Shown: positions 17,359 through 26,243 of the stretch, piece after piece
Position numbering within the stretch: the stretch's first letter is position 1
Layout of the letters: each line of letters begins with the position of its first letter
DNA from: CAZFER01 sp964517495
GTDB taxonomy: Bacteria; Hinthialibacterota; Hinthialibacteria; Hinthialibacterales; Hinthialibacteraceae
Assembly (NCBI GenBank): GCA_964517495.1
Contig: CAZFER010000058.1
Coordinates: 1-40,155, forward strand
Direction of reading: 5' to 3'
Length of the DNA stretch: 40,155 nt
Made by a program: the position numbers and the translations under genes
The notes under the pieces: generated by a model
What the model saw: only the letters and a program-made list of their open reading frames with translations
The model's database searches: none
Told to the model about the DNA's origin: nothing

Positions 17359-18948
17359 CTATTCCGTCAAAATCTTTTCCGCTTCATCACGATAGGCTTC
17401 CATAACATATGGAATACCAGATACTTTCGCTGCGTCTTCAGTTAACGCCATCAAATCACTGCGAGAAAGCGTGTTTAACCGGAAGTTACGACTGCCGGCC
17501 ATTATTTGTTGCAATCCAGTACGAATCTTCTGGCTAAAGGTGTAAATTCCCATGGCACCCAATGGAATGTTTTTCACCTCTTCGCCGTATTTCTCTTTCA
17601 ATTCTTCATAAGATACGAAGAGTTCCTCTACCGTTGTTCCATATCGTGATACGGTTTTGGGAAGCTCCCCATTGTGAAGCCAATCATCGATATTTTTACC
17701 GACCATACCGGGGATCATCAACGCGCGTCCCATGCAAACTGCCTTTATGTAGGGGCTGCCCATGGCAATCGCTTTAAAGATACCATCCTCAGTGGCAAAT
17801 CCACCTGCAATGGCCATATCCGGAACTCGAAGACCTTGCTTGGTGAGTTTCTCCGCAAACTCATACGCTAATGATTGTAAATAAAACGTTGGTATACCCC
17901 ATTCATTCATCATAGGCCAGGGGCTCATTCCCGTTCCACCCGGTGCTCCATCAATGGTCAACAGGTCAATTTTCGCTTCCGCACTAAACCGCAAAGCCAT
18001 TGCCAATTCAACCATTGAATAAGCACCTGTCTTTAGGGTGATCCGCTTGAATCCAAGATTACGCAATCGCTGGACTTCCTCTAAAAACGTTTCTTTAGTC
18101 ACAAAACCCAAACGTGAATGACGCTCAAATTCCCTTAACGATCCATCTTTGAACGACTCCTGATTATCGTGATGGGTGGGATCAGGCAACACCACATACC
18201 CACGATTCTTCAATTCAAGCGCTCGTTCCAGTGTATTGACTTTTATCTCGCCACCAATACATTTCGCACCTTGCCCCCATTTCAACTCAATGGTATCAAG
18301 ATGATGCTTGTTCAATACATATTCTGCAGTCCCCAATCGAGTATCCTCGACATTCAACTGGACCAGTATTTCGCCATACCCTTCATGATATCGCTTGTAG
18401 GTTTCAATACGGCGATCCATTTCAGGTGAACATTTAACTTTACCATCCGCTCCAATTTCCAATGCTGGATCAACACCACAGACATTCTCCCCACAGACCA
18501 ATGTAACCCCGGCAATCGCGGCTCCTGTGGCGAAGTGTTCCCAATTGGAACGCGCTATATCGGTTGAACCCAAGGCACCCGTGAAGATGGGAACCTGCAT
18601 TTTAACTTTTTTATCCCATCCATATTCCGTTTCTGTATCCACATTGGCAAAAACGGCACTATCTGGACCGGCCTCCACTCCTTCCGGCATTCCCTTGGCT
18701 CCTACGGCGTACCCTTGAATATTGATGTGTGAATAATCAATGGGGTAATCTTTATCCGCTCCTGAGGTTATTTTTCCATACGGTCCCGGATAAAGTACTT
18801 CCCGCCCACGAAACGATGAAAGCCATACTTCACAGGATCCTTTACATCCATCCAAACAATCCGTGCAAAGGCCGGACATGGGCACGACATTCTTGCTGCG
18901 ATTAAATGTTCCATTGGCGTGGTTTGAATTCGGTGTTCTTAGATTCAT
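17359..18948 (-). CDS. FMN-binding glutamate-synthase-like protein (GltB central domain family)
   Basis: The 529-residue product corresponds to the central and FMN domains of glutamate synthase without the glutaminase domain. Near the N-terminus four cysteines (CTDCLDGCKGSC, about residues 27-38) could bind an Fe-S cluster. The alpha/beta barrel shows IELKWGQGAKCIGGEIK, KRITLKTGAYSMVELAMAL, LLTIDGAPGGTGMSPWPMM (FMN phosphate and glycine-rich loop) and MAIAGGFATEDGIFKAI. Such stand-alone proteins are frequent in anaerobes and archaea; the reaction is assumed to be glutamate formation or a related FMN-dependent redox step. No gltD or glutaminase partner is adjacent. The start is the ATG at 18948, with no strong Shine-Dalgarno box. 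Confidence 0.85.
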   Translation of the reverse strand: MNLRTPNSNHANGTFNRSKNVVPMSGLCTDCLDGCKGSCEVWLSSFRGREVLYPGPYGKITSGADKDYPIDYSHINIQGYAVGAKGMPEGVEAGPDSAVFANVDTETEYGWDKKVKMQVPIFTGALGSTDIARSNWEHFATGAAIAGVTLVCGENVCGVDPALEIGADGKVKCSPEMDRRIETYKRYHEGYGEILVQLNVEDTRLGTAEYVLNKHHLDTIELKWGQGAKCIGGEIKVNTLERALELKNRGYVVLPDPTHHDNQESFKDGSLREFERHSRLGFVTKETFLEEVQRLRNLGFKRITLKTGAYSMVELAMALRFSAEAKIDLLTIDGAPGGTGMSPWPMMNEWGIPTFYLQSLAYEFAEKLTKQGLRVPDMAIAGGFATEDGIFKAIAMGSPYIKAVCMGRALMIPGMVGKNIDDWLHNGELPKTVSRYGTTVEELFVSYEELKEKYGEEVKNIPLGAMGIYTFSQKIRTGLQQIMAGSRNFRLNTLSRSDLMALTEDAAKVSGIPYVMEAYRDEAEKILTE

Positions 18949-19407
18949 GCTGTAAAACCCCCGGCGTTGAAATTTTCATCCAGATTAATAAAGTAAATCT
19001 GAATGGTCTAATTTTTTGTTAGTTAAAAGATAACGAATTATTTATCGATTGAAAAGCCGAAGAAGCAAAATCCCCTGTGAAAAATTCATGATTGATAAAT
19101 GAAATAAACTCAAATATATAAAGAAAATACTTTCTATAATACACCGTTATAACCATCTCTTAACATACCTAAATATTCATTTAGAAAGATAATAAAGAAA
19201 CTATCCCACACAATTCATTCGATTTATAGATTAAATACAAGAAAAATGACGAAATTCTCTTCAGTCTTTGTGGAATGAAATAATCATTCATGAAATACAA
19301 TAGTTTATTTATCAATAAACACTGGATAAATAATCAAAGTTATATAGAATAAATGTGCCCGGAAAGTTTTCTCGATTAAGACCATCAAATGAGTGAGGTT
19401 GGAAGCA
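18949..19407. other. AT-rich divergent intergenic region with small palindromes
   Basis: No gene is seen. The region separates the divergent glutamate-synthase-like and HD-GYP genes, so it should hold both promoters. Three short inverted repeats are visible: CAGATT/AATCTG (18981-19001), GAATGA/TCATTC (19273-19288) and GTTTATT/AATAAAC (19303-19320). The last two are adjacent and just upstream of the HD-GYP gene, so they could be operators, but in such AT-rich DNA they could also be chance. Confidence 0.35.
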
Positions 19408-20661
19408 TTGGTCAGAATCGCACTCGATATGTGTGTCGCTGATCTTCATTGCCCTGCGGATATTTTTTCTGAAGGCAATCGGGGACGGCTTCTCATCAAA
19501 AAAGGCACCCCCCTCACAGATCGAACCAAACAACTCTTAAAACAAAACAAAATAGAATATATCGATTTCCCTCTTCCCTTCGAACAACATGATCCTCCCC
19601 CCTATACATTTTCACTCGAAACTGAAATCGCCCTTTTCCTCCTGGTGCAAAATTCCTACCTCGCGTTCAAAAAAGATTCCATAGATAATCCCTTTGAGAT
19701 TCGCAAAAACGCCTACGATATTCTTACCCAAGCCGCCCATGAATTTGAGCGCTTGCATGCCCAGGAAAATCCCATCACCGGAGCTGAACCCAAACGCGAT
19801 TCCCGTTCTATCTTAAACCTTCGCACTGTGGGTGCTTTGCAGGATTATCTTTTTGAACACGCCAAAAATGTTGCTCTCCTGGCCTTGGTCATGGGATTCG
19901 ATTACTTTACTGAACCAAAACAACGAATGGCTGAATTGCACAAAGTAGCAGTAGCGGGGCTTTTCTGTGACATTGGAATGATGAAAATCCCATCACGAAT
20001 CCTTAACAGCAGCCAGAAACTCAGCGATGAAGAGTGGGAAAAAATCCATACTCATCCTGAAATTAGTGCTGAATTCGTTAGTAAAATGTTCCGCCAAAAG
20101 GATTTTATCACCGCACGTATCGTCAAACAGCACCATGAACGTTGTGACGGTAATGGTTACCCCCAACAGCTTTTAAAATTTAAAACCGAACCACATACTT
20201 TAATCCTGGCAGTTGCCGATACATTTATCAGCATGACTTCCAAGCGCTACTTCCGCTCCGCCCACAATCCATTTGAAGTCATTAAAACCTTAAACAGGGA
20301 AATTAACTCTAAATACGACCCAAAAGCAGTAAAATGCTTGAATTATAGAGCGGCTCCTTACCCCATCGGCTCTGTAGCCCATTTCGCAAATGATAAACTT
20401 ATCCAAATTGTCAAACTCGATAATATACCCATTAATTTTGAAGCTACTCAATTCCAGACCCAATCTCCGCATCAGATGTACAATTACCCCAAAATGGCCC
20501 GTAAGTTTGTGGTCCAACAAAACCCCAAAGCGTTAAAGTCCGTCGATATCAGCAAACATCTTGACAAGATCGGCAATCCCTTGGATGCTTTCGATCTCTT
20601 AACCGCTTACGGCTTTACCTCCAAGCAGGAACTATTAAAGAAAATGACGGTTTCATCTTAA
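19408..20661 (+). CDS. HD-GYP domain protein with degenerate HD dyad
   Basis: The TTG at 19408 is preferred: GAGG lies 9 bases upstream and the product then begins MVRIALDMCVADLHCPADIF, like many HD-GYP N-termini. An in-frame GTG at 19393 is an alternative. The 417-residue protein has a 60-residue N-terminal domain (RGRLLIKKGTPLTD), a helical linker, and an HD-GYP domain at about 145-310. HHERCDGNGYP is intact, as are HAKNVALLAL and the IHTHPEIS histidine. However, the dyad region reads AGLFCDIGMMKIP: the HD histidine is Cys and the usual following Lys is Met. Intact relatives hydrolyse cyclic di-GMP using two or three metals. Loss of a ligand suggests a sensor, altered metal use or inactivity. 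It is cytoplasmic, with no membrane segment. Confidence 0.85.
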   Translation: MVRIALDMCVADLHCPADIFSEGNRGRLLIKKGTPLTDRTKQLLKQNKIEYIDFPLPFEQHDPPPYTFSLETEIALFLLVQNSYLAFKKDSIDNPFEIRKNAYDILTQAAHEFERLHAQENPITGAEPKRDSRSILNLRTVGALQDYLFEHAKNVALLALVMGFDYFTEPKQRMAELHKVAVAGLFCDIGMMKIPSRILNSSQKLSDEEWEKIHTHPEISAEFVSKMFRQKDFITARIVKQHHERCDGNGYPQQLLKFKTEPHTLILAVADTFISMTSKRYFRSAHNPFEVIKTLNREINSKYDPKAVKCLNYRAAPYPIGSVAHFANDKLIQIVKLDNIPINFEATQFQTQSPHQMYNYPKMARKFVVQQNPKALKSVDISKHLDKIGNPLDAFDLLTAYGFTSKQELLKKMTVSS

Positions 20662-20912
20662 TTTTGGGATTTCAAAATTCATCAAATATTAGACTATCCA
20701 AATTCCCCCACATGTGTTGAGATTTTTTAAGGATCATTTTATTAAAGATGATAAAATTTATTTAATTTTGATAAATATTCAAATATTTCCCCTCCAATTT
20801 CGTTTAAGAACGTACGAATAGTTAAATTTCTTTTACATCATCCGGGAAAAAATTAAAAGATTGAATATACACCCTGCTTTTTCATCCAAACTTATAACCA
20901 TTGGAGGGTTAC

Positions 20913-23900
20913 ATGAACCGAACACTTTTATTGTCAATGATGGCAGTGATAGCAATACCATCCTATGGGGCTTTAGCGGTGAGGACAAATCTAGGACTTT
21001 ATGGTGGACAGATAGAGGGTCTGGCAACATTTGACATCAGCGGCGCGACTAATCGTGTTTATGCAGATGTTCGTGGAGCCAATGCACTTTATTTCTCGGA
21101 CACATTGGGGGCATCCTGGGCCTTATCAATATCCGCGGAGGAAACAAATGGTGTTGAGACGGATTCCAACTATGTTTATGCCATAGTCAATAACGAAGTA
21201 TGGCGCTCGAACGGGAATGATGGGCTAACCTGGACAACGATTTTAGATCCCAGCATTTCTGTCTATACCGGTGAGCCTATCATGTCTATTGAACATGACG
21301 GCACACGGCTGATGGTGGGATGCTCAGGTGGAATTGCTTATTTCAATCCAACCGGCAATCCATCGGATTGGACACGGCATGTGGTCAATCCGGTTTCGAT
21401 GAGTAAAGCCGTGGTAGCAATGACTTCACGCCCGACTGATCCAACAGCCATCTTGGCAGTGATTCAGGATAGCATGGAGCCATCTGCCTCGGCGAGTGAA
21501 ATTCATGAGTCTACAGACAGTGGAACAACCTGGCATCCAATTCCTATCCCCACATCCATTACAGAACCGATTGAGGAAATTGGTGTTGATCCTGCTCATC
21601 CCAATCATGTTTACATGGGGGGAAGTTCGGCCAATGCAACTGTGTACTTGAATACATCCTATCTTGATCCAACAACGTGGGTGGATATTACACCCTCCTC
21701 ATTTACCAGCCGTTATCCGCAATATATTGAGTTTCATTCAGGATTGACCTGGACCACAGCGCATACCTATAACTACAGCACCGGATCATGGAGTGTTTTA
21801 CCGTCCACAACGGTGGGAACGAATATCAATGACGGGGCGATTGCATTTGACCCCGATGATCCAAACATTGTTTATGTATCAAGTGACGTGGGAGTATCAG
21901 TAACGGAAGTAGGAGGCGCCACGTTTGAGGAGCGCAACAGAGGAATTGAAGGGGTGCAGGTTTTTGATGTCGATGTTGATATGGTCAGCAAGGAAGTAGC
22001 CATCGTCGCCAGCAAAAGTGGCCTGGCCATTACGGACGTTTTTCAAAAGCCACCCACACCAGCGGATTGGCGTTTCCCCGTTTTCCCATCAGGCCATGGC
22101 GGCCCGCCAATGACGGCGGCTGCGATCGTGTGGGGAAGTACACAAGAGTTTGTAGTTGGTGAAAATAGTGAAAATATCTATCTTTCAGAGGATGGTGGTA
22201 CGACCTGGCGATTAACCTATAACTGGGTGGGTTCACCAATTCCTGACCGCTCATCCGTGAACGATATCGATAGCGCGGCAGCCAGCAATGTGCTGTATGC
22301 GGCGCTTGGTTTTTGGGAAGGTGGAGACGATGGCATAGTGGTTAAAAGTACAGATCGAGGGAAAACCTGGACCCATACCACTTTATCCGGCGTCCATGCC
22401 AATTCTCTTGAGGTCGTGGGAAGCAATCTAGTGTATGTTGGAGTTGGGCATGAGCGTGATTTTCCATCAGCGACAAACCAGGGCATCTATGCCAGTAACG
22501 ATGGTGGGGTTACTTGGACTCATGTAACATGGGGTGGTTCGCCAATTAATGCTATTGTAAAGGACCTGGCACAAGACCCTGTTAATCCAGCGATCCAGTA
22601 TGCGACCGTCCAGTCTGGAAGCGGTGGAGGCGCGCTAATAAAGATCGAGTATGATACGTCCGGTTTAAATATCGTAACATTGACCGACTTGACCACCACC
22701 TATTCAGGGCCTTTGGGTGGACGATATACTGCTGTTGAAACCAATGATTTAGGGACTGAAGTGTACACCGGGATGGAAGAGCATGTCTTTTTATTCGATG
22801 TGGGTACATCAACATGGTCTCTTTATTCATTGGGATTGCGAGGTGAAGAGGTATTTCGGCTCTATTGGGATGCCTTGGTGAGTGGAAATTCGAGTGGTTT
22901 TTTTGCATTTAAACCTATAGAAGATGATGATGAAGATGAACCTACACCGACTCCAATCGCCACTGCGACGAAAGAGCCTACAGCAACATCAACACCTGAG
23001 CCTGAACCAACCAATACCCCTACAGATACACCTGATCCAACCAGCACGCCTTTACCCACGAACACTCCGACTCCAATACCGATTCCAATGTCAACGTCGA
23101 CACCCACACCTGAGCCTATTCCAACATCGACACCTACCTTGACCTCGACTCCGACTAAAAAGCCATCTTCCACACCTACGGCGACTGCGACAGAAACACC
23201 TGTACCTACCGATACACCCTCGCCTACGAATACGCCTGAACCCACATCCACCCCTGAGCCGACCTCGACACCGACACCAATCGAAATGATTGATGTGCCT
23301 ACACCCGCTGAAGGTGAGGGTGGCCAGGTGTTTGTATATGATGATCCCACGGCAATGGAAGATCTAACCGGTCAGACAGATTTTGATTCCATTGAGGATA
23401 TAGGATTGACGATCGTATGGAATGCAGAATCGAGCGACGATGTGCAATGGGATATTTATGTCCGTAAAGGATTCGGTGGATTCAAGTTCCTGACACGGGT
23501 AAATGACAGCGAGCGGAATTATTTCGAATGGAAACGCGATGCATCCGGATTACGGGGGGAATTTGCCAGTGGTCCTAATGTCAATGAAGCGTATCGTTTT
23601 CGAGTGATCCGGCTGGATGGTGATTTCACGTCAGATGATTTCATTGATATGGAGGGAGCTGTTGGCTTGAACCTTGAGGATGGCAGTGCTATCCGTTTGG
23701 CTCAGCCTGCCATGCCGAATTTAAAAGAGGGCGATGTGGTGGTCTATGACGATATTCTGGGTGGTAACAATCTGGCGCCAATGGGTGAGATGGGAGATGA
23801 TCAGGATGAAAGCGATTGGCGGGCACTGCAAATCGCATGGGATTTCGGTAGAGATTCATCTGAGGTACGGGATTATCATATTCTGGTTAGAACCGCGGTC

Positions 23901-24113
23901 ACGGAATCCTTTACGTTCCTCGGATTAACCAATAGTGGGAAACTATCCTACTTCTGGTGGACGCAGGATCGATCCTTCCAAACATCCGCCAGTTTTGCCG
24001 AGGGGCCGCAAGATGGAAACGCTTACCAGTTCCAGGTGGTCATGTTTGGTTTAGATGGCTCGCGTGAGATATTGACTTCAGGATGGATTAATTATTCGGT
24101 ATCCACACCTTGA
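20913..24113 (+). CDS. Exported Asp-box propeller protein with Thr/Pro linker and two novel C-terminal modules
   Basis: The start is the ATG at 20913 with GGAGGG at 20903-20908; a Sec signal follows (MNRTLLLSMMAVIAIPSYGALA). Residues 25-670 contain sortilin/BNR-type repeats with Asp boxes of the form S-x-D-x-G-x-T-W: STDSGTTW, SEDGGTTW, STDRGKTW, SNDGGVTW. This indicates one or two large beta-propellers. An acidic patch (IEDDDEDE) leads into a 119-residue linker rich in Thr, Pro and Ser (about 675-793; DNA 22938-23290), probably extended and O-glycosylated. Two tandem modules follow (about 806-915 and 941-1060), each opening V-x-V-Y-D-D and closing with G-P then Y-x-F-x-V. The same module occurs four times in the gene starting at 37238. 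It is likely a surface or extracellular binding protein. Confidence 0.88.
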   Translation: MNRTLLLSMMAVIAIPSYGALAVRTNLGLYGGQIEGLATFDISGATNRVYADVRGANALYFSDTLGASWALSISAEETNGVETDSNYVYAIVNNEVWRSNGNDGLTWTTILDPSISVYTGEPIMSIEHDGTRLMVGCSGGIAYFNPTGNPSDWTRHVVNPVSMSKAVVAMTSRPTDPTAILAVIQDSMEPSASASEIHESTDSGTTWHPIPIPTSITEPIEEIGVDPAHPNHVYMGGSSANATVYLNTSYLDPTTWVDITPSSFTSRYPQYIEFHSGLTWTTAHTYNYSTGSWSVLPSTTVGTNINDGAIAFDPDDPNIVYVSSDVGVSVTEVGGATFEERNRGIEGVQVFDVDVDMVSKEVAIVASKSGLAITDVFQKPPTPADWRFPVFPSGHGGPPMTAAAIVWGSTQEFVVGENSENIYLSEDGGTTWRLTYNWVGSPIPDRSSVNDIDSAAASNVLYAALGFWEGGDDGIVVKSTDRGKTWTHTTLSGVHANSLEVVGSNLVYVGVGHERDFPSATNQGIYASNDGGVTWTHVTWGGSPINAIVKDLAQDPVNPAIQYATVQSGSGGGALIKIEYDTSGLNIVTLTDLTTTYSGPLGGRYTAVETNDLGTEVYTGMEEHVFLFDVGTSTWSLYSLGLRGEEVFRLYWDALVSGNSSGFFAFKPIEDDDEDEPTPTPIATATKEPTATSTPEPEPTNTPTDTPDPTSTPLPTNTPTPIPIPMSTSTPTPEPIPTSTPTLTSTPTKKPSSTPTATATETPVPTDTPSPTNTPEPTSTPEPTSTPTPIEMIDVPTPAEGEGGQVFVYDDPTAMEDLTGQTDFDSIEDIGLTIVWNAESSDDVQWDIYVRKGFGGFKFLTRVNDSERNYFEWKRDASGLRGEFASGPNVNEAYRFRVIRLDGDFTSDDFIDMEGAVGLNLEDGSAIRLAQPAMPNLKEGDVVVYDDILGGNNLAPMGEMGDDQDESDWRALQIAWDFGRDSSEVRDYHILVRTAVTESFTFLGLTNSGKLSYFWWTQDRSFQTSASFAEGPQDGNAYQFQVVMFGLDGSREILTSGWINYSVSTP

Positions 24114-24133
24114 GTTAATTCCTGATGCAATTA

Positions 24134-24163
24134 AAAAAGGGGCGGAATAATCCGCCCCTTTTT
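24134..24163 (+). terminator. Rho-independent terminator
   Basis: A 13-bp stem (left arm AAAAAGGGGCGGA, 4-base loop, right arm ending in a T-run) lies 20 bases past the stop codon of the propeller gene. Confidence 0.93.
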
Positions 24164-24295
24164 CTATCATCTTTCATTCTGTCTTTTGAGGTCATAGCCC
24201 CCTCTCAAAACCCTTGATCTTTTTCAAATTTTTTTGTAGGATGTCATCCCCATAAAGCGGAAAGACAGAGAAAACTTATTATTCACCGCCCTATT

Positions 24296-24330
24296 CCTCC
24301 CCCAATGAAATGGGGAAGGTTAGGAGGGGG
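24296..24330. repeat. Imperfect palindromic element
   Basis: The C-rich arm CCTCCCCCA (24296-24304) pairs 8 of 9 with TGGGGAAGG (24311-24319), followed by GGTTAGGAGGGGGTT. The look is that of a dispersed intergenic repeat seen in many genomes. It sits in a 450-base stretch without genes between the propeller terminator and the sulfatase stop. A related C-rich string (GCCCCCTCTC) is at 24198-24207. Confidence 0.4.
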
Positions 24331-24379
24331 TTAAAACCAGAGAGAGCAATGGAACTACACTTAGCTGATCACTTGCAAA

Positions 24380-24543
24380 GATGGCATTGATGGGTTAAAT
24401 ATCGTAACCCATCCCACAAATTTAGCATTGAGGGGCCGTGAAATGTGAACCATCTCACGGATTTAGCATCGATGGGTCAAAAAACGTGACCCATCCTACG
24501 GATTTAGCATCGATGAATTGAAATACGTATTTCTTACTGCATG
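24380..24543. repeat. Four tandem 41-bp palindromic repeat units
   Basis: The units start at 24380, 24421, 24462 and 24503, each exactly 41 bases. Units 2-4 open with TTTAGCAT; units 1-3 end with CACAAA or ACGGA. Unit 1 holds the inverted pair GATGGGTTA/TAACCCATC and unit 3 holds GATGGGTCA/TGACCCATC, each with a 7-base spacer. The T-A to C-G change is compensated on both arms. Unit 2 keeps only a degraded stem. Unit 4 has a different perfect palindrome, GAAATACGTATTTC. They lie in the intergenic space beyond the sulfatase stop codon. They resemble REP-like elements more than CRISPR, as there are no spacers and no cas genes. Confidence 0.8.
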
Positions 24544-24561
24544 TCTAATTTATTAATTCCT

Positions 24562-25998
24562 TCATTCCACTTTATATTTTTCCTCCAGGGTTTCATGACT
24601 CCCTTGATACCACTCGTATAGCCATTTCCTATGCTTTAATAGAGTTTCGGTGAATTCAGTTTTACCGGCCAGGTTTTTCATCTCACCGGGATCCAATTTC
24701 AGGTCAAAAAGCATCTCTCGTTGTTCACCGTGATCGTAAACAACATACTTAAAGCGGTCGCTGATGAGAATACGGGAACTTTCATTTTCCACCACAATCG
24801 TGTTGCGCCATGAATGTGGCTTCCTTGTGGAAATTGTCAGTGATTTAACGCTTTCTCCATCCAGTTGCTCTGGTGGATTAATTCCGGCAAAATCACACAG
24901 GGTGGGAATTAAATCCAGCCCTGTGGAAACCAGGTTCTTGCGATCAATATACCCTTCCTTTGTTACACCTTGCTGGCTGATGATTAAAGGAACACGCGAA
25001 GCTTCTTCATAAGGCATGGATTTGTGCTCCAAACGATGGGCCGAATCCATATCACCATGATCGCTGGTAAACACCACAACTGTGTTTTTATCCAGGCCGG
25101 ATTCGTGAAGAGAGTCCAGCACTTTAGCGATGTGTTCATCCACACGCTCAGTCAAGCGGGCATATGCCCATCGGTGGAGCCGCCATTCTTCATCAGACCA
25201 GTTTTCCTGAACATATTGACGAAACCCCCGCCAATCGGAATCCCGAACTGCCTTTATTTCTTGTTCAGAGATTTCAAAATTTTCAGGAAGAGGTGGGCAA
25301 ACAGAGGAAAAGAATTCTTCACGAGACACTCCTTTCGGTATTTTCAATGCATCAGCGAGACAGGCACGTTCTTCAACGCTATGGGGATACTTAAGATCCA
25401 GGGATTTTGACTTTGTATATGCATCAATCGCCATGTAACAAATATCGTGAGGATTGATAAACGAAGCAACCATCAGGAATGGTTGATCGTGTTGCTGTTG
25501 AAAAAAAGTCCCGCAGGCTTCAGTCAATTCTTCGCGTTCATCATCGATCAAATAATCAAAACCATACGCTGCAATGCCTTTTGAACGGTCACCCGGCAAA
25601 TGGACTTTTCCACCATATACGGTCTTATAACCATTCTCTCGAAATACATTCCCCATGGCATAAGTTAATAGTTCCTTTGGTACATCCGCACGTCCATTTT
25701 TCTCCATCCCAATTCGACTCGGAAGAACCCCTGTCATCATGCTGAATCGTGAGGGCATACAAACGGGATTTCCACAATAAGCCCGATCAAATCGGGTTCC
25801 CTGGGCAGCAAGACGATCCATGGCCGGCGTTTTCAAATAGGGATTGCCAGTACAGCTCATCATCCCCGCATGTTGCTGGTCGGTTATGATCAATAAAATG
25901 TTGGGATGTTTCGCTGGTGTTTGTGCACATACACGGCCTGCACTTAGCAGGCCTGCGGCGCTTGAACCGATAAACTCTCTTCTGTTTATTTTAGCCAT
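24562..25998 (-). CDS. Tat-exported sulfatase (formylglycine-dependent)
   Basis: The start is placed at the ATG ending at 25998, six bases after GGGAGA on the minus strand; ATGs at 26004 and 26019 are alternatives. The 478-residue product opens with a Tat signal (INRREFIGSSAAGLLSAG). NILLIITDQQHAGMM carries the metal-binding Asp pair. NPVCMPSRFSMMTG is the C-x-P-S-R site whose Cys becomes formylglycine, with Lys in YGGKVHLPG and VVFTSDHGDMDSAHRLEHKS as the second metal site. It is thus a sulfatase of the arylsulfatase/choline-sulfatase type, cleaving sulfate esters from extracellular substrates, plausibly sulfated glycans. Key residues appear intact. The formylglycine-generating enzyme is not in the window. 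It is divergent from the pseudopilin gene. Confidence 0.95.
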   Translation of the reverse strand: MAKINRREFIGSSAAGLLSAGRVCAQTPAKHPNILLIITDQQHAGMMSCTGNPYLKTPAMDRLAAQGTRFDRAYCGNPVCMPSRFSMMTGVLPSRIGMEKNGRADVPKELLTYAMGNVFRENGYKTVYGGKVHLPGDRSKGIAAYGFDYLIDDEREELTEACGTFFQQQHDQPFLMVASFINPHDICYMAIDAYTKSKSLDLKYPHSVEERACLADALKIPKGVSREEFFSSVCPPLPENFEISEQEIKAVRDSDWRGFRQYVQENWSDEEWRLHRWAYARLTERVDEHIAKVLDSLHESGLDKNTVVVFTSDHGDMDSAHRLEHKSMPYEEASRVPLIISQQGVTKEGYIDRKNLVSTGLDLIPTLCDFAGINPPEQLDGESVKSLTISTRKPHSWRNTIVVENESSRILISDRFKYVVYDHGEQREMLFDLKLDPGEMKNLAGKTEFTETLLKHRKWLYEWYQGSHETLEEKYKVE

Positions 25999-26164
25999 TT
26001 TCATTCTCCCTGTTTGCACTAATTCCTAACGACCATTTTTTATGATCTGAAAGAATATGGCAAGGCATGAATGATAAATTCAATGAAATTGTGAGGAGTG
26101 TGCTATCTTTTTTTTAAAGGAATAACTGGGTTGTATATTTATGAATCGAAATCGAAATTTGCTA

Positions 26165-26192
26165 TTGACAAGTGTTCACATTCTGGTAATAA
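26165..26192 (+). promoter_or_regulatory. Possible sigma-70-type promoter of the pseudopilin gene
   Basis: A perfect TTGACA (26165-26170) is followed after 16 bases by TAATAA (26187-26192), a weak -10 match. It sits 52 bases before the pseudopilin start. Confidence 0.4.
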
Positions 26193-26243
26193 AGATTTGA
26201 GGGTACATATTAAGTTTAAATTTGAGTCAATCGTGGAGAGCAA

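Noticed and set aside
22862..23350. Minus-strand open frame with Val/Gly repeats (similar ones at 37654-38052 and 39550-39768)
   Set aside because: These are antisense readings of Thr/Pro linker codons; the plus-strand frames are parts of clear exported proteins.
24380..24543. CRISPR array
   Set aside because: The units are contiguous with no unique spacers, they differ from each other, and no cas gene is nearby.
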